Shown one piece after another: positions 14,787 through 23,996 of a stretch of DNA of 64,000 nt. The notes under the pieces were generated by a model. The model saw nothing but the letters and a program-made list of their open reading frames with translations. It had not been told where the DNA came from and did not search any database. The DNA lies in NCBI RefSeq assembly GCF_024979295.1, contig NZ_JANLCJ010000002.1, positions 372,001 to 436,000 of the forward strand, written 5' to 3'. Source of the DNA: Herbiconiux daphne. GTDB taxonomy: Bacteria > Actinomycetota > Actinomycetes > Actinomycetales > Microbacteriaceae. Numbering within the stretch: the stretch's first letter is position 1; each line of letters starts with the position of its first letter. Made by a program: the position numbers and the translations under genes.

Positions 14787-16172
14787 GTGGCATCATCAAC
14801 GGCACCTCTCAGCCTCGAACGCCTCACCGAACTCGTCGGCCTCGGCGAGATCGACACCGTCATCGTGGCCTTCACCGACATGCAGGGGCGACTGGTCGGA
14901 AAGCGCGTCTCGGCACGCCTCTTTCTCGAAGACGTGGCGGAGCACGGGGCCGAGTGCTGCAACTATCTGCTCGCGGTCGACGTCGAGATGAACACCGTCG
15001 CGGGCTACTCGATGTCGAGCTGGGAGCGCGGCTACGGCGACATGGCGATGATCCCCGACTTCTCGACCCTGCGCCTCGCGCCCTGGCTCACGGCGACCGC
15101 CATGATCACCGCCGACCTGCAGTGGCTCGACGACTCCCCCGTCGTGGCGTCGCCGCGGCAGATCCTCAAGGGCCAGCTCGATCGCCTGAAAGACCGCGGT
15201 CTCGAGGCCTTCGTCGGCACCGAGCTCGAGTTCCTCGTGTTCGACGACGGCTACCGGGAGGCCTGGGCGAAGGGCTACCGCGACCTCACCCCCGCCAGCG
15301 ACTACAACATCGACTACGCACTGCTCGCCTCGACCCGCATGGAGCCGCTGCTGCGCGACATCCGCAACGCCATGGACGGCGCCGGCATGTACTGCGAGGG
15401 CGTGAAGGGCGAGTGCAACCTCGGTCAGCAGGAGATCGCCTTCCGCTACGCCGGCGCCCTCGAGACCTGCGACAACCACTCGATCTACAAGAACGGCGCG
15501 AAAGAGATCGCCGACAAGCACGGCAAGAGCCTCACCTTCATGGCGAAGTTCAACGAGCGCGAGGGCAACAGCTGCCACATCCACATCAGCCTGCGCGGCG
15601 CCGACGGCGCCGCCGTGTTCGCCGAGGTCGACCCCGACGAGGGTCCGTCGTCGAACCACGGCATGTCGAAGCTGTTTCGGCACTTCCTCGCCGGCCAGAT
15701 CGTGGCGATGCGCGAACTGACGCTCTTCTACGCCCCCAACATCAACAGCTACAAGCGCTACGTCGACGGCAGCTTCGCCCCGACGGCGGTGGCCTGGGGC
15801 TTCGACAACCGCACCTGCGCACTGCGCGTGGTCGGGCACGGTCTCGGCATGCGGGTCGAGAACCGGGTGCCGGGCGGCGACGTCAACCAGTACCTCGCCG
15901 TCGCGGCCCTCATCGCCGCGGGCCTGTACGGCATCGAGAACGAGCTCGAACTCGAAGACGCCTACGTCGGCAACGCGTACGAGGGCGATTCGCCCCGGGT
16001 GCCCTCGAACCTGCGCGACTCGATGGCGTTGTTCGCCGAGTCGGCCATCGCCCGTGAAGCCTTCGGCGACGAGGTCGTCGACCACTACCTCAACAACGCC
16101 CGCATCGAGCTGGCCGCGTTCGATGCGGCGGTGACCGACTGGGAGAGGGTGCGTGGCTTTGAGCGTCTCTGA
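14787..16172 (+). CDS. Glutamine synthetase-family gamma-glutamyl ligase (likely gamma-glutamyl-amine synthetase)
   Basis: This 461-residue GS-fold enzyme is expected to join glutamate to an amine using ATP. Typical stretches are 'VGTELEFLVF' (metal-binding Glu), 'GQQEIAFRYA', 'CHIHISLRG' and 'NRVPGGDVNQYLAVAA'. It resembles the PuuA/GlnA3/GlnA4 group more than nitrogen-assimilation GlnA: its neighbours are a permease, a gamma-glutamyl hydrolase and an aldehyde dehydrogenase, and no adenylylation-site Tyr motif is evident. The GTG start at 14787 has an excellent AAGGAGA site six bases upstream. Substrate (ethanolamine, putrescine or other) is inferred, not shown. Confidence 0.85.
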   Translation: MASSTAPLSLERLTELVGLGEIDTVIVAFTDMQGRLVGKRVSARLFLEDVAEHGAECCNYLLAVDVEMNTVAGYSMSSWERGYGDMAMIPDFSTLRLAPWLTATAMITADLQWLDDSPVVASPRQILKGQLDRLKDRGLEAFVGTELEFLVFDDGYREAWAKGYRDLTPASDYNIDYALLASTRMEPLLRDIRNAMDGAGMYCEGVKGECNLGQQEIAFRYAGALETCDNHSIYKNGAKEIADKHGKSLTFMAKFNEREGNSCHIHISLRGADGAAVFAEVDPDEGPSSNHGMSKLFRHFLAGQIVAMRELTLFYAPNINSYKRYVDGSFAPTAVAWGFDNRTCALRVVGHGLGMRVENRVPGGDVNQYLAVAALIAAGLYGIENELELEDAYVGNAYEGDSPRVPSNLRDSMALFAESAIAREAFGDEVVDHYLNNARIELAAFDAAVTDWERVRGFERL

Positions 16173-17046
16173 TTCGCCGCAGGTCTCCCTTCCCGAGAGC
16201 GGCACGCAGGCCGGCGCTCCGGATGCCGATGCTCCGGAAGCCCGAACTCCGGATGCCGCGGCTCCGGATGCCGGCAGCCGCCCGGTGATCGGCCTCACCA
16301 CCTACCTCGAGCGCGCCCAGACCGGCGTGTGGGATCTTCCGGCCGCCTTCCTGCCGCACGCCTACTTCGACGCCGTGGTGCGGGCAGGCGGCATCGCCGT
16401 GCTGCTGCCCCCGCAGGCCGTCGACGACCGCGTCGCCGACCGCGTTCTCGACACGCTCGACGGTCTCATCGTCACGGGGGGCAAGGATGTCGACCCCGCG
16501 CGCTACGGCGCACCCGCGCACCCCGAGACCGATGAGCCGCGGCGCGATCGCGACGCGTGGGAGGACGCCCTGCTGCGCCGGGCGATCGACCGCGAGCTGC
16601 CGTTCCTCGGCATCTGCCGCGGCGCGCAGGTGCTCAACGTGGCACTCGGCGGATCGCTGCACCAGCACCTGCCCGAGCTCGTCGGCGACCGCCGTTACCA
16701 GCTCGGTGGCGGGGCCTACTCGTCGGCCGCCGTCGCCGTGACTCCAGACACGCTCCTGGCGGACGTGCTCGAGGCGACCCCGTCGCTCGACGTGCCGGTC
16801 TACCACCACCAGGCGATCGACCGGGTCGCCGACGGGCTCGTCGTCACAGCCACGACCGCCGACGGCGTGATCGAAGCGGTGGAACTGCCGACGGTGCCGT
16901 TCGGCATCGCGGTGCAGTGGCATCCGGAGGTCGACTCGAACGACCTGCGGTTGTTCGCCGCCTTGGTCGACGAAGCCGCCCGCTACTCCGCCGAGCACAC
17001 GGCCCGCCATTCCTCCCGCACCCGCCACCCGGAGCCCGCCCGATGA
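16153..17046 (+). CDS. Gamma-glutamyl-gamma-aminobutyrate hydrolase family protein (peptidase C26)
   Basis: This 297-residue class I glutamine-amidotransferase-fold hydrolase releases glutamate from a gamma-glutamyl compound. The catalytic Cys is in 'FLGICRGAQVLN' and the His/Glu pair in 'VQWHPEVD'; 'GLIVTGGKDVDP' is also typical of the PuuD group. The GTG start overlaps the end of the ligase by 20 bp with a GGAGAGG site just before it, and its stop overlaps the next ATG, so the three enzymes are tightly coupled. The first ~40 residues are an Ala/Pro/Asp-rich repeat ('DADAPEARTPDAAAPDAG') absent from typical family members. Confidence 0.9.
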   Translation: MALSVSDSPQVSLPESGTQAGAPDADAPEARTPDAAAPDAGSRPVIGLTTYLERAQTGVWDLPAAFLPHAYFDAVVRAGGIAVLLPPQAVDDRVADRVLDTLDGLIVTGGKDVDPARYGAPAHPETDEPRRDRDAWEDALLRRAIDRELPFLGICRGAQVLNVALGGSLHQHLPELVGDRRYQLGGGAYSSAAVAVTPDTLLADVLEATPSLDVPVYHHQAIDRVADGLVVTATTADGVIEAVELPTVPFGIAVQWHPEVDSNDLRLFAALVDEAARYSAEHTARHSSRTRHPEPAR

Positions 17047-18404
17047 CCCTCACCCTCATCAACCCGGCCGACGAGACGGTGCTCGCCGAGATCGCCGAAT
17101 ACGACCTCGAGGGCACCGACGACGCCATCGCGCGTGCCGCTCAGGCTCAGCGCGGCTGGGCCCGGCTCGCCCCCGCCGACCGTGCTGCGGCGCTGCGGCG
17201 GTTCGCCGCGGTCGTCGACGCGCACCGCGAAGAACTCGCGCAGCTCGAGGTGCGCAATTCGGGTCATCCGATCGGCCAGGCGCGCTGGGAGGCCGGCCAC
17301 GTGCGCGACGTGCTGGAGTACTACGCCGCGGCGCCCGAGCGACTGTTCGGCCGGCAGATCCCGGTGGCCGGCGGCCTCGACGTGACCTTCAACGAACCGC
17401 TCGGCGTGGTGGGCATCATCACGCCGTGGAACTTTCCGATGACGATCGCCGCGTGGGGGTTCGCCCCGGCGCTGGCCGCGGGCAACGCCGTGGTGCTGAA
17501 GCCGGCCGAGTGGACGCCGCTCACCTCGGTGCGCCTCGCAGAACTCGCGCTCGACGCCGGCCTGCCGGAGGGTCTCTTCACCGCGCTGCCCGGTCGCGGG
17601 CCGGTCGTCGGCGAGCGCTTCGTGACGCATCCGCTCGTGCGCAAGGTCGTGTTCACCGGATCGACCGTCACCGGCAAACGCGTGATGGCGGGCTGCGCCG
17701 ACCAGGTGAAACGGGTCACGCTGGAGCTCGGCGGAAAAAGCGCCAACATCGTGTTCGCCGACTCCGACCTCGAGAAGGCCGCCGCGACCGCCCCCTACGG
17801 CGTTTTCGAGAACGCCGGCCAGGACTGCTGCGCGCGCAGCCGCATCCTCGTGGAGCGCTCGGTCTACGACCGGTTCATGGAGCTGCTCGAACCGGCGGTC
17901 GCGGGCGTGCGGGTGGGCGACCCCGCCGACGAGAGCACCGAGATGGGGCCGCTCGTGTCGCGCGCCCATCTCGACAAGGTCGCGTCGTATGTTCCCGACG
18001 ACCGGGCGGTCGCGTTCCGGGGGCAGGCTCCCTCGGGCCCCGGCTTCTGGTTCGCCCCCACGGTGCTCGAACCGCCGTCGCGTGCCGACCGCACGGTGAC
18101 CGACGAGATCTTCGGACCGGTCGTGACCGTGCTGCCCTTCGACGACGAGGCCGACGCGATCACCCTGGCGAACGCGACCGACTACGGCCTCAGCGGATCG
18201 ATCTGGACGAGGGACCTCAGTCGGGCCCTGCGCGTCTCGCGGGCGATCGACTCCGGCAACCTGTCGGTGAACTCGCACTCGTCGGTGCGGTTCAGCACGC
18301 CGTTCGGCGGGTTCAAGCAATCCGGGCTCGGCCGGGAACTGGGGCCGGATGCGCCCCTGGCGTTCACCGAGACGAAGAACGTCTTCATCGCGGTCGACGA
18401 CTGA
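17043..18404 (+). CDS. NAD(P)-dependent aldehyde dehydrogenase
   Basis: This 453-residue enzyme of the ALDH superfamily has 'ITPWNFPMTIAAWGFAPALAAGN', the 'VTLELGGKS' segment with the general-base Glu, and 'ENAGQDCCARSR' with the catalytic Cys. It ends with 'PFGGFKQSGLGRELGPDA', the family's C-terminal signature. In the local pathway it would oxidise the aldehyde formed from the gamma-glutamylated amine. ATG at 17043 overlaps the preceding stop (ATGA). Confidence 0.93.
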   Translation: MTLTLINPADETVLAEIAEYDLEGTDDAIARAAQAQRGWARLAPADRAAALRRFAAVVDAHREELAQLEVRNSGHPIGQARWEAGHVRDVLEYYAAAPERLFGRQIPVAGGLDVTFNEPLGVVGIITPWNFPMTIAAWGFAPALAAGNAVVLKPAEWTPLTSVRLAELALDAGLPEGLFTALPGRGPVVGERFVTHPLVRKVVFTGSTVTGKRVMAGCADQVKRVTLELGGKSANIVFADSDLEKAAATAPYGVFENAGQDCCARSRILVERSVYDRFMELLEPAVAGVRVGDPADESTEMGPLVSRAHLDKVASYVPDDRAVAFRGQAPSGPGFWFAPTVLEPPSRADRTVTDEIFGPVVTVLPFDDEADAITLANATDYGLSGSIWTRDLSRALRVSRAIDSGNLSVNSHSSVRFSTPFGGFKQSGLGRELGPDAPLAFTETKNVFIAVDD

Positions 18405-18426
18405 CGCCCGCGGCGAAAGCCGTGCT

Positions 18427-18500
18427 GCACCCGCAACCACCGCACCCGCACCTCAGCACCCGCACCACCGCACCCGCACTACCGCGACATCCGCACCACC
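18427..18500 (+). repeat. Degenerate CACCCGCA repeats between two operon genes
   Basis: Four copies of CACCCGCA and several variants, spaced 13-15 bases, fill most of the 109-bp gap between the aldehyde dehydrogenase and the SDR. No stable hairpin is evident. The run is C-rich and G-poor, which could favour Rho-dependent termination, but that is inference. Confidence 0.55.
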
Positions 18501-18513
18501 TGTTAGGAGAGAA

Positions 18514-19305
18514 ATGCCCGACGTCACCCCCATCGACCTCACCCAGCGCCTCGCGGGGAGGGTCGCCGTGATCACCGGCGGAGCGGGCGGCATCGGCCTC
18601 GCGACCGCGCGACGCCTGGCGGCCGAGGGAGCCCGGGTGGTGATCGGCGACGTCGACCCCGTCACAGGCAGCCAGGCGGCCGACCAGGTCGGCGGCCTGT
18701 TCGTGCCGGTCGACGTGACCGATCAGCAGCAGGTCGACGCGCTGTTCGACATCGCGGCCGAGAACTACGGGTCGGTCGACATCGCCTTCAACAACGCCGG
18801 CATCTCGCCCGCCGACGACGATTCGATCGAGACCACCGAGCTGCCCGCCTGGCAGCGCGTGCAAGACGTCAACCTCAAGTCGGTCTACCTCTGCTCGCGA
18901 GCGGCGCTCCGCCACATGGTGGAGCAGGGCAAGGGCTCCATCATCAACACGGCGTCGTTCGTGGCCGTGCTCGGCTCGGCCACTTCGCAGATCTCCTACA
19001 CCGCGTCGAAGGGCGGGGTGCTGGCGATGAGCCGCGAGCTGGGCGTGCAGTTCGCCCGGCAGGGCATCCGGGTGAACGCGCTCTGCCCGGGCCCCGTGAA
19101 CACGCCGCTGCTCGAAGAGCTGTTCGCGAAAGACCCCGAGCGCGCGGCCCGGCGGCTCGTGCACATCCCCCTGGGCCGTTTCGCCGATCCGTCCGAGATC
19201 GCCGCGGCGGTCGCGTTCCTCGCCAGCGACGACTCCTCGTTCATCACCGGCTCGACGTTCCTGGTCGACGGCGGAATCAGTTCGGCCTATGTCACGCCCG
19301 TCTGA
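18514..19305 (+). CDS. Short-chain dehydrogenase/reductase (SDR)
   Basis: This classical SDR has 263 residues, with the cofactor motif 'TGGAGGIG', 'NNAG' and the catalytic 'YTASK' (Tyr-x-x-x-Lys) plus an upstream Ser; it ends with 'FLVDGGISSAYVTPV'. The Asp after the second beta strand ('VIGDVD') suggests NAD preference. The ATG at 18514 follows a TAGGAGA site. It belongs to the gamma-glutamyl amine cluster by position; its substrate is not evident. Confidence 0.9.
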   Translation: MPDVTPIDLTQRLAGRVAVITGGAGGIGLATARRLAAEGARVVIGDVDPVTGSQAADQVGGLFVPVDVTDQQQVDALFDIAAENYGSVDIAFNNAGISPADDDSIETTELPAWQRVQDVNLKSVYLCSRAALRHMVEQGKGSIINTASFVAVLGSATSQISYTASKGGVLAMSRELGVQFARQGIRVNALCPGPVNTPLLEELFAKDPERAARRLVHIPLGRFADPSEIAAAVAFLASDDSSFITGSTFLVDGGISSAYVTPV

Positions 19306-20116
19306 TCCGCCGGAGGCATCCGAAGGCTCGCCGCAAGGCGCACCGCAGGACGCCCCCCACGGCACTCCCGAATCGGCGGGCGCGCCCGCGCTGCCCGCGA
19401 CCCTGCTGCTGCGCTCAGGCCGCACCACCAACGCGTTCGAGGAGTGCGTCGAGAAGCTGCTGCAGACGGTGCGGCTCGGAGTGGTGGCGCCCGGCAACCG
19501 CCTGCCGGCCGAGCGTGAGCTGGCCGCGCTCATGGGGGTGAGCCGCGACACCCTTCGCGAGGCGCTCGCCTCGCTCGCCGACGCGGGCTACCTCGAGGCG
19601 CGCCGCGGCCGCTACGGCGGCACGTTCGTCAGCGATCCGGTGCCGAGCCGCGTTCCGCGAGGCATCACGGCTCCGGATGCCGCGCCCACCGCTCTGCCCG
19701 ACGCCGACGCCTTGGCCGACGTGCTGACCCTCCGCGACATCCTGGAACCCGGAGCCGCCCGCGCCGCGGCGAACCGCTCGCTGACGGCGCTCGAGCGGGA
19801 GCAGCTGTGGTCGGCGCTGCGTGACACGGCCGACGCGGATGCCGCGGACTACCGCCGCCTCGACTCCCGCCTGCACCTCGTGATCGCCGAGCTCGCGGGC
19901 TCGGCGTCGCTCGTGCCGATCGTCGCCGAGAACCGCATGCGCGTCAATGCGCTGCTGGACGCCATCCCGCTGCTGGAGAAGAACATCGAGCACTCGAACG
20001 AGCAGCACGAGGCGCTCGTCGGCGCCATCCTCACCGGCCGCGGCGACGACGCGGCGCGGGTGATGGCCGAGCACATCGCGGGTTCGGCGGCCTTGCTGCG
20101 CGGCTTCCTGTCGTGA
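19289..20116 (+). CDS. GntR/FadR-family transcriptional regulator
   Basis: This 275-residue protein has a Pro/Gly/Ala-rich N-terminal tail of about 35 residues, a GntR winged helix ('PGNRLPAERELAALMGVSRDTLREALASLADAGYL') and a C-terminal FCD ligand-binding domain ('LRDILEPGAARAAANR', 'DSRLHLVIAELAGS', 'HEALVGAILTGRGDDAARVMAEHI'), including metal-ligand His residues. It overlaps the SDR by 17 bp, so it is the last gene of the cluster and probably controls it through the permease/ligase intergenic region. Confidence 0.92.
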   Translation: MSRPSDPPEASEGSPQGAPQDAPHGTPESAGAPALPATLLLRSGRTTNAFEECVEKLLQTVRLGVVAPGNRLPAERELAALMGVSRDTLREALASLADAGYLEARRGRYGGTFVSDPVPSRVPRGITAPDAAPTALPDADALADVLTLRDILEPGAARAAANRSLTALEREQLWSALRDTADADAADYRRLDSRLHLVIAELAGSASLVPIVAENRMRVNALLDAIPLLEKNIEHSNEQHEALVGAILTGRGDDAARVMAEHIAGSAALLRGFLS

Positions 20117-20185
20117 GCCTGCGGGCGCCCAGGTCGCGTCAGACGACGCAACCGCCCTCACCCGGTGCGCCCTAGAATCGCAGTC

Positions 20186-21142
20186 ATGCACGACGAAGCC
20201 TGGGACCGCACCCCGATCGAACCGCAGAGTGTCGACGCCCCGCTCTCCACCTCCGCCATCTTCCTGGTGGTCACCATCGCCGACGGCGCCGAGGCGGCCG
20301 ATCGGGTGCGCGACGTCATCTCCGACATCGGCGGCCTCGTGCGGGCCGTCGGTTTCCGCGACCTCGGCGGGCACCTGTCGTGCAACGTGGGCATCGGCTC
20401 GGCGGCGTGGGACCGCTTCGGGCAGCCCTCACGGCCGGCCCAGCTGCGCCCGTTCTTCGAGGTGCGCGGGCCCGTGCACACGGCGGTGTCGACCCCGGGC
20501 GACCTGCTGTTCCACATCCGCAGCGAGCGCGCCGACCTGGGCTTCGAACTCGAGCGCCTGCTGCTGGGCAAGCTCGGCGACGACGTGACCGTGGTCGACG
20601 AGGTGCAGGGCTTCCGATTCTTCGACTCCCGCGATCTGCTCGGGTTCGTCGACGGCACCGAGAATCCCACCGGCGCCTCGATGGCACGCTCGTCGATCGT
20701 GGGCGACGAAGACCCCGATTACGCCGGCGGCAGCTACGTCGTCGTGCAGAAGTACCTGCACGACCTGGACGCCTGGGGGCGGCTCACCACCGAGCAGCAG
20801 GAGCACGTCATCGGGCGCACGAAGCTCGACAACGTCGAGCTCGACGACGCACCCGAGGGGCAGCAGTCGCACAAGTCGCTGGCGACCATCGTCGACGCCA
20901 ACGGGGTGGAGCACGACATCCTGCGTGACAACATGCCGTTCGGGCGCCCCGGTCAGAAGGAGTTCGGCACCTACTTCATCGGCTACGCGCGCGAACTCTG
21001 GGTGATCGAGCAGATGCTCCGCCGCATGTTCCTCGGCGATCCGTTCGGCGACTACGACCGCATTCTCGACTTCTCCCGCGCGGTGACGGGCACGACGTTC
21101 TTCGTGCCGTCGAACGACCTGCTGGAGTCGCTCGCGGGCTGA
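20186..21142 (+). CDS. Dye-decolorizing (DyP-type) heme peroxidase
   Basis: This 318-residue class B-like DyP has 'GFVDGTENP' with the distal Asp156, the proximal heme ligand His229 in 'QQSHKSLA', and Arg247/Asn249 in 'ILRDNMPFG'; the spacing matches that of RHA1 DypB. It uses peroxide to oxidise dyes, phenols or porphyrins. There is no signal peptide. A TAGAAT box ending seven bases before the ATG at 20186 suggests a leaderless transcript. No encapsulin gene is adjacent and I see no encapsulin-targeting extension. Confidence 0.92.
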   Translation: MHDEAWDRTPIEPQSVDAPLSTSAIFLVVTIADGAEAADRVRDVISDIGGLVRAVGFRDLGGHLSCNVGIGSAAWDRFGQPSRPAQLRPFFEVRGPVHTAVSTPGDLLFHIRSERADLGFELERLLLGKLGDDVTVVDEVQGFRFFDSRDLLGFVDGTENPTGASMARSSIVGDEDPDYAGGSYVVVQKYLHDLDAWGRLTTEQQEHVIGRTKLDNVELDDAPEGQQSHKSLATIVDANGVEHDILRDNMPFGRPGQKEFGTYFIGYARELWVIEQMLRRMFLGDPFGDYDRILDFSRAVTGTTFFVPSNDLLESLAG

Positions 21143-21201
21143 CCGGCGGGCGGGACATCCGGGCTCCGGGCATCCGGGCTGCGGGCATCCGGTGCCCGCG
21201 G

Positions 21202-22575
21202 TCAGTCGCGCCCGGCGCGGAAGGCGTAGCCGCGGTGATCGGCGGGCAGGTGCACGTTGCCCTCGCCGAACAGCCGCTCGCGCAGCGTCGAGCCCTCGTG
21301 GCCCGTCTTCGCCAGACCGCGCTCGCGCAGCACCGGCAGCAGCAGGCCGATCAGGTCGTCGTAGGTGCCCGGAGTCAGGTGCGGCTGGATGAGGAACCCG
21401 TCGGCGCCGGTCTGCTGCACGAACTGCTCGATCTGGTCGGCGACCTCGTCGGGGCTGCCGACGAACACGCTGCCGTTGATGCCGGTGCGCCGGAAGTTCT
21501 CGAGGATGTCGCGCACGAGCGGCGCCGGCTTGCCGTCTTTGCCGAGGTAGCGCTCGAGGTTCGACTGGCCCATCTCGGTGCTCGTCTGGGCGATGGGTTT
21601 GTCAGGGTCGAGCGCGAGCAGGTCGACCCCGGTGTTGCCGGCGTAGATCGCCGCCGCTCCCTCGGGTGTCGACATCGCGAGCATCTCGGCGTGCTTCGCC
21701 CAGGCCTCCTCGCTCGTGGGCGCGGTGATGAACAGGGCCCCGACGAGCACCTTGATCGACTCCGCCGACCGCCCTGCGGCCACGGCGCTCTCACGGATGC
21801 CGGTGATGTTCGCCGCGACGGTCTCAGGCTCTCCCCCGCCCACGAACACCGCCTCGGCGTTGCGGCCCGCGAACTGCCGACCCCTCCCTGATGCGCCGGC
21901 CTGCACCAGCAGCGGCGTGCGCTGGGGCGACGGCGGCAGGTTCAGGATGCCGTCGGTGCGGAAGTAGGGGCCCTCGTGATGCACCATGTGCACCTTGGCC
22001 GGGTCGGCGTAGACGCCGGCCGCCTTGTCGCGCACGAGGGCGTCGTCCTCCCACGACCCCTCCCACAGGGTGAGGTTGACGTCGACGTAGTCGTCGGCCA
22101 TGTCGTAGCGCAGGTCGTGCGCGATCAGCTCCTTGCCCATCAGCGCCGCGGCGGTGGCGCCCGATGAGCCCGTGACGATGTTCCAGCCGATTCGGCCGTC
22201 GGTGAAGTGGTCGAGGGTCGCGAAACGGCGCGCGTTGGCCGCCGGTGGTTCGACCGTGGTGGACGTCGTGACGATGAAACCGAGCTTCTCGGTCACCGCG
22301 GCGAGGGCCGACACGAGCGGCATCGGGTCGCCGTGCGGGATGCCGCGGCCCTCGCGCACCGAGGCGTCGAGCAGTTCTCCGTCGAGCGCCGGGAACCCGT
22401 AGCTGTCGGCGAGGAACAGGAAGTCGAGGCCCGCGTCATCGAACTGCTTCGCCAGGGCGGTCCAGTGACTCAGTTTCGTGAAGTCGGCGGAGGTGTCGTC
22501 CGGATGCTGCCAGGCCGAGCCCACCGTGCCGTTCGGCCCGATGTACTGGAAGATGCCGAGAACGAGAGGAGTCAT
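21202..22575 (-). CDS. Bacterial-luciferase-like flavin monooxygenase (NtaA/SnaA/DszA group)
   Basis: This 457-residue FMN-dependent TIM-barrel enzyme has the group-typical 'HWTALAKQFDDAGLDFLFLADSYG' and 'RRFATLDHFTDGRIGWNIVTG', 'NAEAVFVGGGEP' and 'GFLIQPHLTPGT'. Relatives oxidise nitrilotriacetate, dibenzothiophene sulfone or long alkanes with reduced flavin supplied by a reductase. No reductase gene is adjacent. It ends convergently with the DyP gene; the 59-bp gap has short GGGCATCCGG repeats. Substrate unknown. Confidence 0.9.
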   Translation of the reverse strand: MTPLVLGIFQYIGPNGTVGSAWQHPDDTSADFTKLSHWTALAKQFDDAGLDFLFLADSYGFPALDGELLDASVREGRGIPHGDPMPLVSALAAVTEKLGFIVTTSTTVEPPAANARRFATLDHFTDGRIGWNIVTGSSGATAAALMGKELIAHDLRYDMADDYVDVNLTLWEGSWEDDALVRDKAAGVYADPAKVHMVHHEGPYFRTDGILNLPPSPQRTPLLVQAGASGRGRQFAGRNAEAVFVGGGEPETVAANITGIRESAVAAGRSAESIKVLVGALFITAPTSEEAWAKHAEMLAMSTPEGAAAIYAGNTGVDLLALDPDKPIAQTSTEMGQSNLERYLGKDGKPAPLVRDILENFRRTGINGSVFVGSPDEVADQIEQFVQQTGADGFLIQPHLTPGTYDDLIGLLLPVLRERGLAKTGHEGSTLRERLFGEGNVHLPADHRGYAFRAGRD

Positions 22576-22625
22576 GCTCTCTTTATGTCACAGCCGTTTT
22601 TCGGCCATGTTTCCGCGCGTTTCGA

Positions 22626-23834
22626 TCAGAAGCCGACCACGGGGGTGGCTGTGGGATCGTCGATGCGGCCCGGCGCGAGCACGTGCTCGATCGCGAGCAT
22701 CCCGGCGCCGATCAGCCCCGCGTCGCCCGCGGCCCGCGACGCCACGATCGACAGGTGCTCGCTCGCGAGCGGCATCGAACGGGCGTAGACCACCTCGCGC
22801 ACCCCGGCGATCAGGTGCTCACCGGCCTGAGCCATCGACCCGCCGATCGCGATCACGGAGGGGTTCATCAAACTCACGCATGCGGCGAGCACCTCGCCGA
22901 TGTCACGCCCGGCCTGCCGCACGGCCTGAATGGCGTCGACGTCGCCCGATCGCACCCGGGCCACCACGTCGGCACCGTTCGGGGAGTCGATGCCCCCGGC
23001 CCGCAGCCGTGCCGCGATGGCGGGGCCCGACGCCACGGCCCCGAGGCAGCCGATGTTGCCGCAACGGCAAGGCGTGCCGTCGCCCCGGGGCACCCGCACG
23101 TGACCGATGTCGCCGGCGATGCCCTGGGCGCCGCGTTGCAGCCGACCGCCCGAGATGACCCCCGAGCCGATGCCGGTCGCCACCTTGACGAACAAGAAAT
23201 GCGGCACCCCGGGCCACGCGAACGCCACCTCGCCGAGGGCCATCAGGTTCACGTCGTTGTCGACGAGCACCGGAACGGGCACCGGGATGCGGTCGTGGAT
23301 CCACCCCGGCACGTCGAAGCCGTCCCACCCGGGCATGATGGGCGGGTTGGTCGGGCGCCCGGAGGAATGCTCCACCGGGCCGGGAAGGCCGATGCCGATC
23401 GCCGCCAGGTCGGCCACGTCGTGCCCCGCCGAGCGGATCAGGTCGAGCCCCGTGTCGACGAGCCAGCCGAGCACACGCTCGGGGCCGGCGGTGATGTCGA
23501 GGGGGTCGCTGTGGCGGCGCAGCACGGTGCCGTTGAGGTCGCTGACGCCGATGGTGGCGTGGGTGGCGCCGAGGTCGGCGGCGAGCACGACGCGCGCGAT
23601 GGGGTTGAACGCGAAGCGCGACGACGGGCGACCACCGGTCGAGAGTGCGTCGGCCACGGGCATCACCAGACCGAGTGCGAGCAGGGTGTCGATGCGCGAC
23701 GCGATCGTCGACCGCGCGAGACCCGTGCTGGCGGCGAGCTCGGCGCGGGTGCGCGGCCGGCCGTCGCGCAGCAGCTGCACGAGCTCGCCCGCACCGGGCG
23801 CGGGGGTCTCCGTGCGGCCGAAGATTCCACTCAT
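22626..23834 (-). CDS. ROK-family transcriptional regulator/sugar kinase
   Basis: This 402-residue protein has an N-terminal winged helix (about residues 15-60: 'RTRAELAASTGLARSTIASRIDTLLALGLV') and a ROK domain with the phosphate motif 'ADLGATHATIG', 'GIGLPGPV' and a zinc site 'CRCGNIGCLGAVAS'. The combination is typical of XylR/NagC-like repressors that sense a sugar. ATG at 23834 was chosen because it precedes the DNA-binding domain. Its target operon is not obvious; the flavin monooxygenase lies 50 bp downstream and could be co-transcribed. Confidence 0.9.
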   Translation of the reverse strand: MSGIFGRTETPAPGAGELVQLLRDGRPRTRAELAASTGLARSTIASRIDTLLALGLVMPVADALSTGGRPSSRFAFNPIARVVLAADLGATHATIGVSDLNGTVLRRHSDPLDITAGPERVLGWLVDTGLDLIRSAGHDVADLAAIGIGLPGPVEHSSGRPTNPPIMPGWDGFDVPGWIHDRIPVPVPVLVDNDVNLMALGEVAFAWPGVPHFLFVKVATGIGSGVISGGRLQRGAQGIAGDIGHVRVPRGDGTPCRCGNIGCLGAVASGPAIAARLRAGGIDSPNGADVVARVRSGDVDAIQAVRQAGRDIGEVLAACVSLMNPSVIAIGGSMAQAGEHLIAGVREVVYARSMPLASEHLSIVASRAAGDAGLIGAGMLAIEHVLAPGRIDDPTATPVVGF

Positions 23835-23996
23835 GCCGCCAGTAAAGCATGCACGGATGCGCCCGCCGTGGGGTGCTGATAACGAACGAGTCACTTTTGT
23901 CGGCACACACGCATAAGTCGCCGCGTCGGTGTCATAATCGCTCCGACGGCGACGGAGCCATCGGGCTCGTCGCGCACCGACGACGTGGAGGCATGG

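Noticed and set aside
16153..16275. Ala/Pro/Asp-rich N-terminus of the C26 hydrolase as a signal peptide
   Set aside because: There is no hydrophobic core; it is a low-complexity tail and the enzyme should be cytosolic.
20186..21142. Encapsulin-associated DyP peroxidase system
   Set aside because: No encapsulin shell gene is adjacent and no C-terminal targeting peptide is evident.
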